A DNA stretch of 64,000 nt from Yersinia entomophaga (GTDB lineage: Bacteria; Pseudomonadota; Gammaproteobacteria; Enterobacterales; Enterobacteriaceae). The notes beneath the pieces are model-generated. The model did no database searches and was not told where the DNA came from. It was given only the letters and a program-made list of their open reading frames with translations. Positions 36,261-46,256 of this stretch are shown one piece after another (within the stretch, counting starts at the first letter, position 1; each line of letters starts with the position of its first letter). The stretch lies in the NCBI RefSeq assembly GCF_001656035.1, contig NZ_CP010029.1, positions 2,119,076 through 2,183,075 on the forward strand, given 5' to 3'. Position numbers and translations under genes: made by a program.

Positions 36261-36295
36261 CACGCTGGCTATCCGCGATTCATCGAGCCAGCGTG
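36261..36295. terminator. stem-loop between convergent yghB and yqhC
   Basis: Perfect ten-base arms CACGCTGGCT and AGCCAGCGTG with a 15-base loop, followed on the plus strand by CCCTTGGTTTT. It probably ends both transcripts. Confidence 0.7.
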
Positions 36296-36307
36296 CCCTT
36301 GGTTTTA

Positions 36308-37201
36308 CTAGTGACTGCGCAGTTTTGCCCGCTCGTCGCTAGGCGTATGACCAAAGTAACGTTTAAATTCTCGGCTAAACTGCGACGCACTCTCATACCC
36401 CACCCGAATAGCCGCCGTACTGGCCTTCAATCCATCGTGAATCATCAATATTCTGGCTCGGTGTAAACGATAGGTTTTCAAATATTGCAGTGGAGAAGTA
36501 TTGGTTACCGCTTTGAAATTATGGTGGAAAGCCGAAATGCTCATATTCACTTCTGCCGCCAACTGCTCCACATTAAGATTTTCTGCAAATTGATTCTCAA
36601 TGCGCCGTAGCGCCTTAGCTATCTGATTAAAATGACTGTGACGATTCACCAACTCCTGCAACGGAGCACCACAAGGGCCGGATAGCACATAAAACAGAAT
36701 CTCGCGCACGATTTGCGGCCCTAACACTCTGGCATCCAGCGGTTTGGCCATAACGTCCAACAGGCGCTCGGTGGCACACAGCATCTCTTCCGTAAGCAAT
36801 GCAGCGTTGACGCCGTTGGTATTACCTCGGGGTTTATCCAGCTCATCGTCACCAATATCCACCAGCAGATCCTGTAGCATTGGGTGATCAACCTGAATGG
36901 ATAATCCGGCAAGCGGTTCTTGCGGGCTGGCAAATGTTTCACATTCAAACGGCAGCGTCACCGTCAGTAACAGATAGTTTTTCGGATCATACTGAAAGAT
37001 TTTACTCCCCAGATAGCCTACTTTTTTACCTTGAAAGATGATCACAATACTGGGGGTATACATCACCGGCGTACGTGGTTGATGGGCATTGGAAAACAGC
37101 AGCTTAACCTTGGGAACCGCGGACGTCGTCAACCCGTTTCCCTGTGCCAGTTGCGCGACTTTTTGCGCCAGTTCCCGCTGAATATCGTCAATGCTCACCA
37201 T
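36308..37201 (-). CDS. yqhC: AraC-family regulator YqhC
   Basis: In E. coli YqhC activates yqhD-dkgA in response to aldehydes such as glyoxal. This protein has 297 residues: an N-terminal cupin-like ligand domain (about 1-180) and a C-terminal pair of helix-turn-helix motifs ([40 protein letters not shown]). The ATG at 37201 has GAGGTTGG before it and is preferred over the one at 37219. It is divergent from yqhD, as in E. coli. Confidence 0.94.
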   Translation of the reverse strand: MVSIDDIQRELAQKVAQLAQGNGLTTSAVPKVKLLFSNAHQPRTPVMYTPSIVIIFQGKKVGYLGSKIFQYDPKNYLLLTVTLPFECETFASPQEPLAGLSIQVDHPMLQDLLVDIGDDELDKPRGNTNGVNAALLTEEMLCATERLLDVMAKPLDARVLGPQIVREILFYVLSGPCGAPLQELVNRHSHFNQIAKALRRIENQFAENLNVEQLAAEVNMSISAFHHNFKAVTNTSPLQYLKTYRLHRARILMIHDGLKASTAAIRVGYESASQFSREFKRYFGHTPSDERAKLRSH

Positions 37202-37483
37202 ACCAACCTCATATTTCATAAAAAATATATCGACACGAATTTTGCTTTATTTATCACATTTCCTACAGTGGTTTGTAGAAATAGGCAAGAAGCTGGCAGA
37301 AATGAGCATTGAGCTATATGACTAAGTTACCCACAATAGCCCTCAGAGAAATTTGCCCAATAGGTTTTTTCCGTCGCAAGGACGCAGCCTAAGGGTGGGA
37401 AGCCCACTGGCTAATTTACTGGCCATTCAAGGTTGATACTGACTATTAGCCTATTAATCAACTACAGGTTGGATTATAAAATC

Positions 37484-38641
37484 ATGCAAAACTTTACTCT
37501 TCATACCCCGACTAAAGTCCTGTTCGGTAAAGGCCAGATTGCTGAATTGGCGAACCAAATTCCTGCCGATGCCCGCGTATTGATTACCTACGGCGGCGGT
37601 AGCGTGAAAAGCACCGGCGTGATGGATCAAGTCTATCAAGCATTGAAAAACCATCAATTCGAAGAGTTTGGTGGTATCGAGCCTAACCCAACTTATGAAA
37701 CCTTGATGAAAGCCGTTGAACTGATTCGCGCCGGTGATTTCGACTTCCTGCTGGCGGTCGGCGGCGGTTCCGTTTTGGACGGCACCAAGTTCATCGCTGC
37801 GGCCGTGGCTTACCCTGAAGATCCGTGGCAGATTCTAGAAACTGCCGGTAGCAACATCACCGAAGCTATTCCTATGGGTTCTGTACTGACCCTGCCAGCT
37901 ACTGGCTCTGAAGCCAATAATGGCGCGGTAGTCAGCCGCCGTAGCACCGGTGACAAACGTCATTTCTTCTCACCGCACGTTCAGCCGCTTTTTGCCATTC
38001 TGGACCCAGTGGTGACCTATACGTTGCCTAAGCGTCAGGTCGCGAATGGCGTGGTAGATGCTTTCGTACACACCATTGAGCAATATCTGACTTACCCGGT
38101 AAATGCCAAGGTACAAGACCGTTTTGCAGAAGGTTTACTGCTAACCCTGATTGAAGAAGGCCCGAAAGCGCTTGAAAATCCGAAAGATTACGACGTTCGC
38201 GCTAATATCATGTGGAGTGCCACTATGGCGCTGAACGGTCTGATCGGTGCTGGCGTACCGCAGGATTGGGCGACTCATATGCTGGGCCACGAGCTGACAG
38301 CTCTGCATGGGTTAGACCACGCACAGACTCTGGCAGTGGTGTTGCCATCTCTGCTGGAAGCGAAAAAAGAGCAGAAACGCGCCAAATTGCTGCAATACGC
38401 AGAACGCGTTTGGAATTTGCATGAAGGGACCGAAGAACAGCGTATTGATGGCGCGATTGCCGCAACCCGTCATTTCTTCGAGGCAATGGGTGTACCAACC
38501 CGTTTGTCTGAATACGGTCTGGATGGCAGCACTATTCCAAGCCTGATCAAAAAGTTGGACGAACACGGCTACCGCAGCCTGGGGGAACACGGCGATATTA
38601 CGCTGGCAGATAGCCAACGTATCTACGAAGCCGCAATCTGA
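37484..38641 (+). CDS. yqhD: NADPH-dependent aldehyde reductase YqhD
   Basis: YqhD is an iron-group alcohol dehydrogenase that reduces a wide range of aldehydes, including lipid peroxidation products and glyoxal, with NADPH and zinc. It has 385 residues. It shows GGGSVLDGTKFIA (NADPH-binding), the metal-binding region with Asp in NGVVDAFVHTIEQY and two His residues in THMLGHELTALHGLDHAQ. The ATG at 37484 gives MQNFTLHTPTKVLFGKGQ, as in E. coli. The frame extends upstream to 37433 without need. Expected control is by the divergent YqhC. Confidence 0.96.
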   Translation: MQNFTLHTPTKVLFGKGQIAELANQIPADARVLITYGGGSVKSTGVMDQVYQALKNHQFEEFGGIEPNPTYETLMKAVELIRAGDFDFLLAVGGGSVLDGTKFIAAAVAYPEDPWQILETAGSNITEAIPMGSVLTLPATGSEANNGAVVSRRSTGDKRHFFSPHVQPLFAILDPVVTYTLPKRQVANGVVDAFVHTIEQYLTYPVNAKVQDRFAEGLLLTLIEEGPKALENPKDYDVRANIMWSATMALNGLIGAGVPQDWATHMLGHELTALHGLDHAQTLAVVLPSLLEAKKEQKRAKLLQYAERVWNLHEGTEEQRIDGAIAATRHFFEAMGVPTRLSEYGLDGSTIPSLIKKLDEHGYRSLGEHGDITLADSQRIYEAAI

Positions 38642-38663
38642 TTTAATCATTATCGATACTATA

Positions 38664-38689
38664 AAGGGTAAGGAAACGTCCTTGCCCTT
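38664..38689 (+). terminator. stem-loop after yqhD
   Basis: AAGGGTAAGGA and TCCTTGCCCTT form an 11-base stem (one G-T pair) around AACG, followed by CTCCTTTC. A probable terminator 22 bp after the yqhD stop, which suggests that the next gene has its own promoter. Confidence 0.65.
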
Positions 38690-38880
38690 CTCCTTTCAAA
38701 TTTACGATGGCCATAGCCTCGATTTTTTCTTCCAGCATCGATACTTACTGCTAGGCTTAAATACCATATCCGCGGTTTTCATTTAGCTGTAGTTCCTGCC
38801 CAAGGGATAGCAACAGCCCCCTTTCTGGTACTGCAACACCTTTCGCCCTATTGCATCTCGTTTATCCATGGGAGAGTCAT

Positions 38881-39936
38881 ATGTCGAACCAATCAGTTAC
38901 ACCCTCGACTGAATCTGATAATCACATCCAGGCTTGGGCCGCTCCTGCTGCGGGCCAGCCGTTAGAATCCTTCGTATTTGATGCCGGGCCACTGGCTGAT
39001 GATGATATTGAGGTCAGCATTGATTATTGCGGGGTTTGCCACTCAGATTTATCCATGATCAACAATGACTGGGGCATCACCGCCTACCCCTTTGTCCCCG
39101 GCCATGAAGTGGTGGGAAAAATCTCTCGTATTGGCCAACATGCCAAAAACAAAGGATTAAAAATCGGTCAAGTGGTGGGCGTTGGCTGGAATCGCGGCAG
39201 TTGTATGCATTGCCATCCCTGTGTTTCCGGCGATCAGCATTTGTGCCATGAAGTTCAGCCCACGATTATTGGCCGCCACGGCGGTTTTGCCGATCGGATT
39301 CGCAGTCATTGGGCATGGGCAATTCCGCTGCCGGAAGGTGTGGATATTACCAGCGCGGGGCCGCTATTTTGCGGTGGAATCACCGTCTTCAATCCTCTGC
39401 TGCAATACGATGTTCGCCCCACACAGCGAGTGGGCGTGGTCGGTATCGGCGGGCTAGGCCATATGGCGATTCGCTTTATGAAAGCCTGGGGCTGCGAAGT
39501 GACCGCTTTTACCTCGTCTAATACCAAACGTGACGAAGCGCTTTCTCTCGGCGCTCATCGCGTGGTTGCCAGCAATGACAGCAAAGCGCTGGCAAAAATT
39601 GCGAACCAGCTCGATTTTATCTTAGTGACTGCAAATGCCTCCTTGGATTGGGATGCCTATGTCAGTACGCTGGCACCTAAAGGTCGGTTGCATTTTGTCG
39701 GGGCGATCCCGGAGCCGGTTCCAGTGCATATTTTTGCTTTTATCGGGAAACAGGCTGAGCTATCGGCATCACCGACCGGCGCACCGGCTCGCTTGGCAGA
39801 AATGCTGGCGTTCTGTGCACGTCACGAAATTAAACCTCAGGTTGAGCATTTTCCCCTGAGCAAGATAAACGACGCCATTGAGCATTTACACGCGGGAAAA
39901 GCACGTTATCGCGTCGTGTTGGATATGCACGCTTAA
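38881..39936 (+). CDS. zinc-dependent alcohol dehydrogenase (YahK/AdhC type)
   Basis: This is a medium-chain NADP(H)-preferring aldehyde reductase, 351 residues. Catalytic zinc ligands lie in CGVCHSDL and GHEVVG. The structural zinc site is GSCMHCHPCVSGDQHLC with four Cys. The Rossmann motif is GIGGLGHMAI. GGGAGAG precedes the ATG at 38881 (the frame extends to 38851). It sits between yqhD and dkgA, where E. coli has none, so it enlarges an aldehyde-detoxification cluster probably under YqhC influence. The closest named relative by eye is E. coli YahK (349 residues). Confidence 0.9.
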   Translation: MSNQSVTPSTESDNHIQAWAAPAAGQPLESFVFDAGPLADDDIEVSIDYCGVCHSDLSMINNDWGITAYPFVPGHEVVGKISRIGQHAKNKGLKIGQVVGVGWNRGSCMHCHPCVSGDQHLCHEVQPTIIGRHGGFADRIRSHWAWAIPLPEGVDITSAGPLFCGGITVFNPLLQYDVRPTQRVGVVGIGGLGHMAIRFMKAWGCEVTAFTSSNTKRDEALSLGAHRVVASNDSKALAKIANQLDFILVTANASLDWDAYVSTLAPKGRLHFVGAIPEPVPVHIFAFIGKQAELSASPTGAPARLAEMLAFCARHEIKPQVEHFPLSKINDAIEHLHAGKARYRVVLDMHA

Positions 39937-40057
39937 TGCATAAAATGATTAGCCTGATAATTAATAAATAATTTCGACTACGATAAATAAGAGATCGATT
40001 ACTGAGTGTGCGGCTGGCTGCTTCGGCAAAACTGCCCGCAACCTTGAGGAGAAATTC

Positions 40058-40879
40058 ATGACAAATCAACCGATTATTAAACTGCATGATGGCAGCATAA
40101 TGCCCCAGCTTGGGCTAGGCGTATGGAAAGCTAGCCACGAGGACGTTCAGGCTGCGGTCACCAAAGCGCTGGAAATTGGCTATCGTTCAGTTGATACAGC
40201 GGCAATTTACAAAAATGAAGAAGGCGTAGGTTTAGCGTTGAAATCCGCCGCGATTCCTCGCGAAAAGCTGTTCATCACCACCAAACTCTGGAATGAAGAT
40301 CAGGCTCATCCACAACAGGCGTTAGAAACCAGCCTGGAAAAACTCCAGTTGGATTATGTGGATCTGTATTTAATTCACTGGCCAGATCCAAAACAGAATC
40401 GCTTTGTCGCAGCTTGGCGGGAACTGATTAAGCTCAGAGAACAGGGGCTAACTCGCAGTATTGGCGTTTGTAACTTCCATATTCCACACCTGCAACGGCT
40501 GCTGGATGAAACCGGCGTCGCTCCGGTGATTAACCAGATTGAACTGCATCCTTTGCTGCAACAGCGTCAGCTTCACGCCTGGAATGCCACTCATCACATT
40601 GCCACCGAGTCCTGGAGCCCGCTGGCACAGGGCGGAGAAGGCGTATTTGAACAACCGCTGATTCATCGACTGGCGGAGAAATACAGCAAAACTCCGGCGC
40701 AAATTGTCATTCGCTGGCATCTGGATAGCGGGTTAATCGTCATTCCTAAATCCGTCACGCCGTCTCGTATCAGAGAAAACTTTGAAGTTTTTGATTTCAA
40801 ACTGGAAAAAGACGAACTCAGCGAGATCGCCAAATTGGACATTGGCAATCGTCTGGGGCCAGATCCCGATAGTTTTTAA
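40058..40879 (+). CDS. dkgA: 2,5-diketo-D-gluconate / methylglyoxal reductase DkgA
   Basis: DkgA is an aldo-keto reductase that reduces 2,5-diketo-gluconate and also methylglyoxal with NADPH. It has 273 residues (275 in E. coli). The catalytic tetrad is visible: Asp and Tyr in SVDTAAIYKNEEGVG, Lys in TTKLWNED and His in LIHWPDP. The NADPH-binding IPKSVTPSRIREN is near the C terminus. AGGAG precedes the ATG. In E. coli it is co-transcribed with yqhD. Confidence 0.94.
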   Translation: MTNQPIIKLHDGSIMPQLGLGVWKASHEDVQAAVTKALEIGYRSVDTAAIYKNEEGVGLALKSAAIPREKLFITTKLWNEDQAHPQQALETSLEKLQLDYVDLYLIHWPDPKQNRFVAAWRELIKLREQGLTRSIGVCNFHIPHLQRLLDETGVAPVINQIELHPLLQQRQLHAWNATHHIATESWSPLAQGGEGVFEQPLIHRLAEKYSKTPAQIVIRWHLDSGLIVIPKSVTPSRIRENFEVFDFKLEKDELSEIAKLDIGNRLGPDPDSF

Positions 40880-41024
40880 ATAATGGCAGCCAAATACCGC
40901 GACAAAATTACGCGATTTTTGGTCAATCGACGAACGGTAAACTGGCATCTTGAATCGGCTTTTTAATCGGCTTTTTAATTTAGCTTTAAAAGCACGCGTG
41001 AACCTTCGAGTCAGGGATGTCACT

Positions 41025-41054
41025 CATCAATCCGCCAGGGATGGCGGATTGATG
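41025..41054. terminator. 13-bp perfect stem-loop between dkgA and ygiQ
   Basis: Arms CATCAATCCGCCA and TGGCGGATTGATG with a four-base loop. It lies between two convergent genes. There is no T-run on either side, so it may be a REP-like or Rho-protected 3' end. Just upstream, a 12-base unit AATCGGCTTTTT occurs twice in tandem (40953-40976). Confidence 0.6.
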
Positions 41055-41081
41055 CATCGCATGTAAAGGTTCTGGCGCAGG

Positions 41082-43493
41082 TTAACGAACTTTCTGCTTA
41101 ACCCGGCCCGCGTTTGTCGACTTTCCCCCAGGACGAGAGCCTGTTGAGGATGATTTGCCCTGGATATTGGCTGGCGCAGTTTTACCTGAACCTGATGACG
41201 TTTTACCTGATGATCCTTGACCCGATGGCGGGTTGCCTGATGGTTCTTTACCCGATGCTGATGGCACTTTACCCGATGTCATTTTACCTGACGTCGCTTT
41301 GCGAGACGTAACTTCGCCCGATATTGCTTTGCCTGAGTGGGCATGACCCGGCGTAACTTTAGGTGAACCACTCGGCTGACGCTGGCGTGCGATAGCGGTG
41401 TGTTTAGTCAGCGCTGGCGTATGGTGACGCAAAGATCGTCGAGCTTCCCGCTGTTCTTCTATCGTCGGCGCAGGCACCAGACACTCCCGACGCCCACCGA
41501 TCAAATGTGCCATGCCCATATCTTCCAAAGCGGTACGAATCAGCGGCCAGTTGGCAGGATCGTGGTAACGCAGCAGCGCCTTATGCAAGCGACGCTGGCG
41601 ATCTCCTTTTGGCACCACCACGTCTTCACTTTTGTAATCGACCTTAGACAACGGGTTTTTACCGCTGTAATACATGGTGGTCGAGTTGGCCAATGGCGAC
41701 GGATAGAAGTTCTGTACCTGATCCAGACGGAATCGGTTTTTCTTCAGCCATAGCGCCAAATTAACCATATCCTCATCCCGAGTGCCGGGGTGAGCCGAGA
41801 TAAAGTAAGGAATCAAATACTGCTCTTTACCCGCCTGTTTGGAATAGGTATCAAACAGTTCTTTAAAACGCTGGTAGCTGCCCATGCCCGGTTTCAGCAT
41901 TTTTGACAGCGGCCCTTCTTCCGTATGCTCTGGCGCGATCTTCAGATATCCCCCCACATGATGAGAAGCCAGCTCTTTGATATAACGCGGATCTTCTACC
42001 GCCAAATCGTAACGCACTCCGGAAGCAATCAGGATCTTCTTCACCCCTTTTAGATCGCGCGCCCGACGGTACAGCGAAATAGTGGGCTGATGATTGGTAT
42101 CCATATGGGTACAAATCTCAGGATAGACACAGGAAGCGCGGCGGCAAGTTTGTTCCGCACGCGGAGACTGGCAGCGCAGCATATACATATTGGCCGTTGG
42201 GCCACCAAGATCGGAGATAATACCGGTAAACCCTGGGACTTTATCGCGAATTTCTTCGATTTCGCGAATTATAGAATCTTCCGAACGACTTTGAATAATT
42301 CGGCCTTCGTGCTCGGTAATCGAGCAGAAGGAACAACCGCCGTAGCAGCCACGCATAATATTGATCGAAAAACGGATCATGTCATAAGCCGGTATTTTTG
42401 CGTCACCGTAAGACGGATGAGGAACCCGTTGATAAGGTAGAGCAAATACGCTGTCCATTTCCTCGGTGCTCAACGGAATCGCTGGCGGATTAATCCAGAT
42501 ATAGCGATCTCCGTGTTTTTGCATCAACGCTCGTGCGCAGCCTGGGTTGGTTTCATGGTGCAGAATCCGCGAGGTATGTGCATATAACACTTTGTCTGCT
42601 TTAACTTTTTCATAAGAAGGCAGCAAAACATAGGTTTTTTCCCACGGTTTAGGCTTGGCAGCTCGCACCGTCACCGGTTTAGCTTCCTCGGCATCTGCTT
42701 TCCCCTCCGGCGCGCAGGCTAAGTCATCACCGTAAGGATTCGGAATCGGCTCAATACGCCCCGGTTTATCCAAACGGCTAGAATCCACGCCGCTCCAGCC
42801 AGGCAAAGGCGTTTTACGAATCACTACGGTATTACGCACATCCTGAATATCAGCAATTTTCTCGCCAGCCGCCAGCCGGTGCGCCACTTCAACCAATGGC
42901 CGTTCGCCGTTGCCGTACACCAGCATGTCTGCTTTAGCATCAATAATCACCGAACGCCGCACCGTATCTGACCAGTAATCATAATGAGCGATTCGGCGCA
43001 AACTGGCCTCGATTCCGCCTAATATCACTGGCACATGCTTATAGGCTTCCTTACAGCGCTGGCTGTAAACCAAAGTGGCGCGATCCGGCCGTTTTCCACT
43101 TTCATTATTCGGCGTATAGGCATCATCGTGACGCAATTTACGATCGGCAGTATAACGGTTGATCATCGAATCCATATTGCCCGCAGTGACGCCAAAGAAC
43201 AGATTTGGCTCACCCAACCGCATAAAGTCTTCTTTATTGGTCCAGTCCGGTTGAGCAATAATTCCCACGCGAAATCCCTGCGCTTCAAGCATTCTGCCCA
43301 CAATCGCCATACCAAAGCTCGGATGGTCAACGTAGGCATCGCCGGTCACCACGATAATGTCGCAGCTGTCCCAGCCCAGCACGTCCATCTCCTCCCGCGA
43401 CATGGGTAAAAAAGGCGCGGTGCCATAGCACTCGGCCCAATAAGGCGTGTAGGAAAATAGATCGCGTTCTGGCTGAATCAGGCTGGTACTCAT
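41082..43493 (-). CDS. ygiQ: YgiQ family radical SAM protein
   Basis: YgiQ is a radical SAM protein of unsettled function. The three-Cys cluster motif is [12 protein letters not shown] near the centre, with an N-terminal domain ([20 protein letters not shown]) and the DUF3362 C-terminal region. The protein has 803 residues, against about 739 in E. coli. The extra residues form a low-complexity tail after about 715 built from SGK-containing units ([20 protein letters not shown]), rich in Ser, Gly and Lys and probably disordered. The family function is not established. Confidence 0.92.
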   Translation of the reverse strand: MSTSLIQPERDLFSYTPYWAECYGTAPFLPMSREEMDVLGWDSCDIIVVTGDAYVDHPSFGMAIVGRMLEAQGFRVGIIAQPDWTNKEDFMRLGEPNLFFGVTAGNMDSMINRYTADRKLRHDDAYTPNNESGKRPDRATLVYSQRCKEAYKHVPVILGGIEASLRRIAHYDYWSDTVRRSVIIDAKADMLVYGNGERPLVEVAHRLAAGEKIADIQDVRNTVVIRKTPLPGWSGVDSSRLDKPGRIEPIPNPYGDDLACAPEGKADAEEAKPVTVRAAKPKPWEKTYVLLPSYEKVKADKVLYAHTSRILHHETNPGCARALMQKHGDRYIWINPPAIPLSTEEMDSVFALPYQRVPHPSYGDAKIPAYDMIRFSINIMRGCYGGCSFCSITEHEGRIIQSRSEDSIIREIEEIRDKVPGFTGIISDLGGPTANMYMLRCQSPRAEQTCRRASCVYPEICTHMDTNHQPTISLYRRARDLKGVKKILIASGVRYDLAVEDPRYIKELASHHVGGYLKIAPEHTEEGPLSKMLKPGMGSYQRFKELFDTYSKQAGKEQYLIPYFISAHPGTRDEDMVNLALWLKKNRFRLDQVQNFYPSPLANSTTMYYSGKNPLSKVDYKSEDVVVPKGDRQRRLHKALLRYHDPANWPLIRTALEDMGMAHLIGGRRECLVPAPTIEEQREARRSLRHHTPALTKHTAIARQRQPSGSPKVTPGHAHSGKAISGEVTSRKATSGKMTSGKVPSASGKEPSGNPPSGQGSSGKTSSGSGKTAPANIQGKSSSTGSRPGGKSTNAGRVKQKVR

Positions 43494-43724
43494 GGCAATA
43501 CTCTTTAATCAGGAGATGGAGAGGAGGATGCGGGTCAGGAAATCATCACAGGGCGGCGATTATACGCATTTATCCATGTAAAGAGGAAGGTTATCGGTGG
43601 TTTCTTTGATCCCCCACCGACTCGTGGAGATCGCCCAAGAAATTATCGAATAGACAAACAAATAGTTGCGGGCAATGACGTAGACCAGGCGGCGATTAAC
43701 CGCCCTGTCTTGAAGAAGAAAGGA

Positions 43725-45149
43725 TTAAATCGGAGCAGGCTGTGTCACCAATTGACCGGTAGAGCCGCGATCGGCCATTTCCAGCGTCTGGCTGTAGAAC
43801 AGGAATGGGAAATGCTCGGAAGAGACCTGATTGAAATACACCAGCAGCTCTACATCGCCATCGACCCAAACCGTATCTTTCCAACCACGGTCTTCCGCCA
43901 TTGCCGGAGCGCCGTTCACATTTTTCACTAGGAAAGATACGCCCTGAATATGGAAAGCCTGCGGCATATCGGCGTGCAGCGTCCAGCGTTCCCAGGTTCC
44001 CTGCTGCGCCTGTGCGTCAACCCGATTCATATCCCAAATCGCGCCGTTAATGCCCGGTAAGTTATCGCCCAAACGAAATTCACGAGAGCGTACAACGTTG
44101 CCGTCAAGAATTTGGTCGGCCAATAGTCGCATTGGCAGATTATCAGTTACCAGCGGCAGTAAACCCGTCGGCTTTAAGGTCAAAACCAGCGTGGAGATCA
44201 AGATACTGGAGGGTTCAAACAGCCCGCGCAGACGATCCATAATACCCGCAGACTCACCGGCAGTAATGGAAACCTCGCTGCCCTGCGACATATCAATCAA
44301 CACTTCGCGTCGCTCACCCGGTGCCAGCGATAGCTGTTGTACAGCAACGGGCGCGGGCAGGAAACCCTGATCGCTAGCCACAACGTGGAAAGGTCGGCCA
44401 TCGCTGATTTGCAGAGTATAGCGGCGGGAGTTCGAGGCGTTCAGCAAACGCAAACGCACCCATCCACGAGAAACTTCGACAAACGGACTTTGCACCCCGT
44501 TAACCAGCAAAGTATCACCGATAAAGCCGCCCTTGGCCGGCGGGTTATATTCCGGAACGCCAAAGCTGTCCAGTCGTTTGTCCTGAATAATAATCGGGAA
44601 ATCATCAACGCCGTAGTGGCTAGGCAGCGGCAGTGCTTTACTCACCTCATCTTCCACCAACCACATTCCCGCCAGCCCGTTATAGACATGGGGAGCCATA
44701 CGATTAGGCGTATTGGCGTGATACCAACAGGTGGCAGCGCTTTGACGGATCGGCAGCACTGGAGACCAATCTACGCCCGGTGACATCATGCGCGGCGCTC
44801 CGCCCATTAAAGTGCCGGGAACCTGTAAACCGCTGATAGTCATAGAAACCGGCTCAGACAGTCGGTTGCTGTAAATCAACTTGACATCATCGCCGCTGTA
44901 CACTCTGACCGTTGGCCCCAGATAGGAGCCATTGATGCCCCACACTTCCGCCTTTTTACGGCCAGACATGAATGCCCAGTGCGCGCGCTGTAACGTTAAA
45001 AACAGCGGTTGGCCACGGCGGGATTCCAGCAATGGGGGAACCGGTAAGGGAGGTTGCTGCGTACCGCTAGCCTGTGCCCTCAATGGCAGTGAACCTGCGC
45101 ATAGCGCTAAGCCCGAAGCCTGAATGAACTGGCGACGACTAAGTGACAT
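43725..45149 (-). CDS. ftsP: cell division protein FtsP (SufI)
   Basis: FtsP is a multicopper-oxidase-like periplasmic protein that stabilises the divisome under stress and lacks the copper ligands of true oxidases. It has 474 residues (470 in E. coli). A Tat signal is clear: SLSRRQFIQASGLALCAGSL. Three cupredoxin domains follow. It is exported folded by TatABC. It lies downstream of plsC on the same strand, as in E. coli. Confidence 0.95.
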   Translation of the reverse strand: MSLSRRQFIQASGLALCAGSLPLRAQASGTQQPPLPVPPLLESRRGQPLFLTLQRAHWAFMSGRKKAEVWGINGSYLGPTVRVYSGDDVKLIYSNRLSEPVSMTISGLQVPGTLMGGAPRMMSPGVDWSPVLPIRQSAATCWYHANTPNRMAPHVYNGLAGMWLVEDEVSKALPLPSHYGVDDFPIIIQDKRLDSFGVPEYNPPAKGGFIGDTLLVNGVQSPFVEVSRGWVRLRLLNASNSRRYTLQISDGRPFHVVASDQGFLPAPVAVQQLSLAPGERREVLIDMSQGSEVSITAGESAGIMDRLRGLFEPSSILISTLVLTLKPTGLLPLVTDNLPMRLLADQILDGNVVRSREFRLGDNLPGINGAIWDMNRVDAQAQQGTWERWTLHADMPQAFHIQGVSFLVKNVNGAPAMAEDRGWKDTVWVDGDVELLVYFNQVSSEHFPFLFYSQTLEMADRGSTGQLVTQPAPI

Positions 45150-45189
45150 ATCTTCTCCGTGAAAAGCACTAACAAACCGTATGCAAAAG

Positions 45190-45228
45190 TTTTGCCCGCC
45201 GACGCCGCACGGGTATCAGCGGGCAAAA
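45190..45228 (-). terminator. stem-loop between plsC and ftsP
   Basis: Ten-base arms TTTTGCCCGC and GCGGGCAAAA with a 19-base loop. On the minus strand it is followed by CTTTTGC. It may partly terminate plsC or stabilise its 3' end. Confidence 0.5.
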
Positions 45229-45300
45229 CACTAACGATCAAAGTCGTTTAAAATAAAGGCATTTTTATTTTAGCGTATCCAGTAACATACTGGAGTCGCG

Positions 45301-46035
45301 TTATTTTTTTTCTGCTGCGTACTTAGCAACTTCAGCATCAAGCTGCTCAATTTTGGTCGCCATCAGATTACGGCAATGCTCGGCGAGTTCGCGCACTCGC
45401 TCTTTGCTGTAGCCGCTGGTATCAATAGGTGGCAGCATTTCTACTATCACCAATCCATTATTCCAACGGTTCAAATTAATATTACCATTGGTATTGGAAA
45501 CACAAATCGGCACGATAGGTACGCCAGCGGCGATAGCAGCATGGAAAGCGCCAGTTTTAAACGGCAACAGACCACGACCGCGGCTACGGGTTCCTTCCGG
45601 GAACATCCAGATAGAAATATTACGTTTCTTAACTTGCTCAACCACTTGCGCAATAGTTCCGTGGGCTTTAGCGCGATTCTCGCGGTCAATCAGCAGGTTA
45701 CCGGTCAGCCAATACAGTGGCCCAAACAGTGGAATCCACAGCAGGCTTTTTTTACCAACGGTTACCGTACCAGGCTGAACCACATTCGACATAGTAACCA
45801 TATCGTAATTATTCTGGTGGTTAGCGATATAGATACAGTTGCCATACTCTGCAGCTTCCGCTGGAATACGTTGTTCAACGGTGATACCGAATAGTCGGGA
45901 CATTCGGCCAAACAAATGTCCGAAGGTCGCAACGTGGCGGGGATTTCGTGGACTGAAAAGACAGTAAATCGAACCAAACACACACACCAATAAGCAATAC
46001 AAAACCGCCAGTACTGAGCGCAAAATTAATAACAT
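45301..46035 (-). CDS. plsC: 1-acyl-sn-glycerol-3-phosphate acyltransferase PlsC
   Basis: PlsC adds the second acyl chain to lysophosphatidic acid to make phosphatidic acid at the inner membrane. It has 244 residues (245 in E. coli). The acyltransferase boxes are clear: NHQNNYD (box I, HX4D), the substrate-binding FPEGTRSRG (box III) and VPIVPICVSN (box IV), after an N-terminal membrane segment. It lies between parC and ftsP. Confidence 0.96.
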   Translation of the reverse strand: MLLILRSVLAVLYCLLVCVFGSIYCLFSPRNPRHVATFGHLFGRMSRLFGITVEQRIPAEAAEYGNCIYIANHQNNYDMVTMSNVVQPGTVTVGKKSLLWIPLFGPLYWLTGNLLIDRENRAKAHGTIAQVVEQVKKRNISIWMFPEGTRSRGRGLLPFKTGAFHAAIAAGVPIVPICVSNTNGNINLNRWNNGLVIVEMLPPIDTSGYSKERVRELAEHCRNLMATKIEQLDAEVAKYAAEKK

Positions 46036-46208
46036 AACAACCTCTTGAAAACCTAATCGACGCTAGTATAGCGGCTGCGATAAAAAACACCGCGTAGATT
46101 CACCGCCATAATAAATTGCCATTACAGAAGGTTCAAATAATCTGGGGGAAAAGGCCAACGGCCATGGCTGATCGATCAAAGCGGTCAACCGTTTAAATCG
46201 ATGCCGAT

Positions 46209-46243
46209 GCGGATTGCCAGCCTGAATACGACTGGCAATCCGC
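46209..46243 (-). terminator. 12-bp stem-loop after parC
   Basis: Perfect arms GCGGATTGCCAG and CTGGCAATCCGC around an 11-base loop, 14 bp after the parC stop on the minus strand. It probably marks the end of parC transcription. Confidence 0.65.
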
Positions 46244-46256
46244 TCAGGGACAATAG

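Noticed and set aside
41114..41350. Regular repeats that could suggest a CRISPR array
   Set aside because: The repeats are in frame, degenerate and encode the SGK tail of YgiQ. There are no spacers of constant length and no cas genes.
41400..42440. Plus-strand open frames of 116-117 codons
   Set aside because: Antisense to ygiQ, no family features and no plausible start signals.
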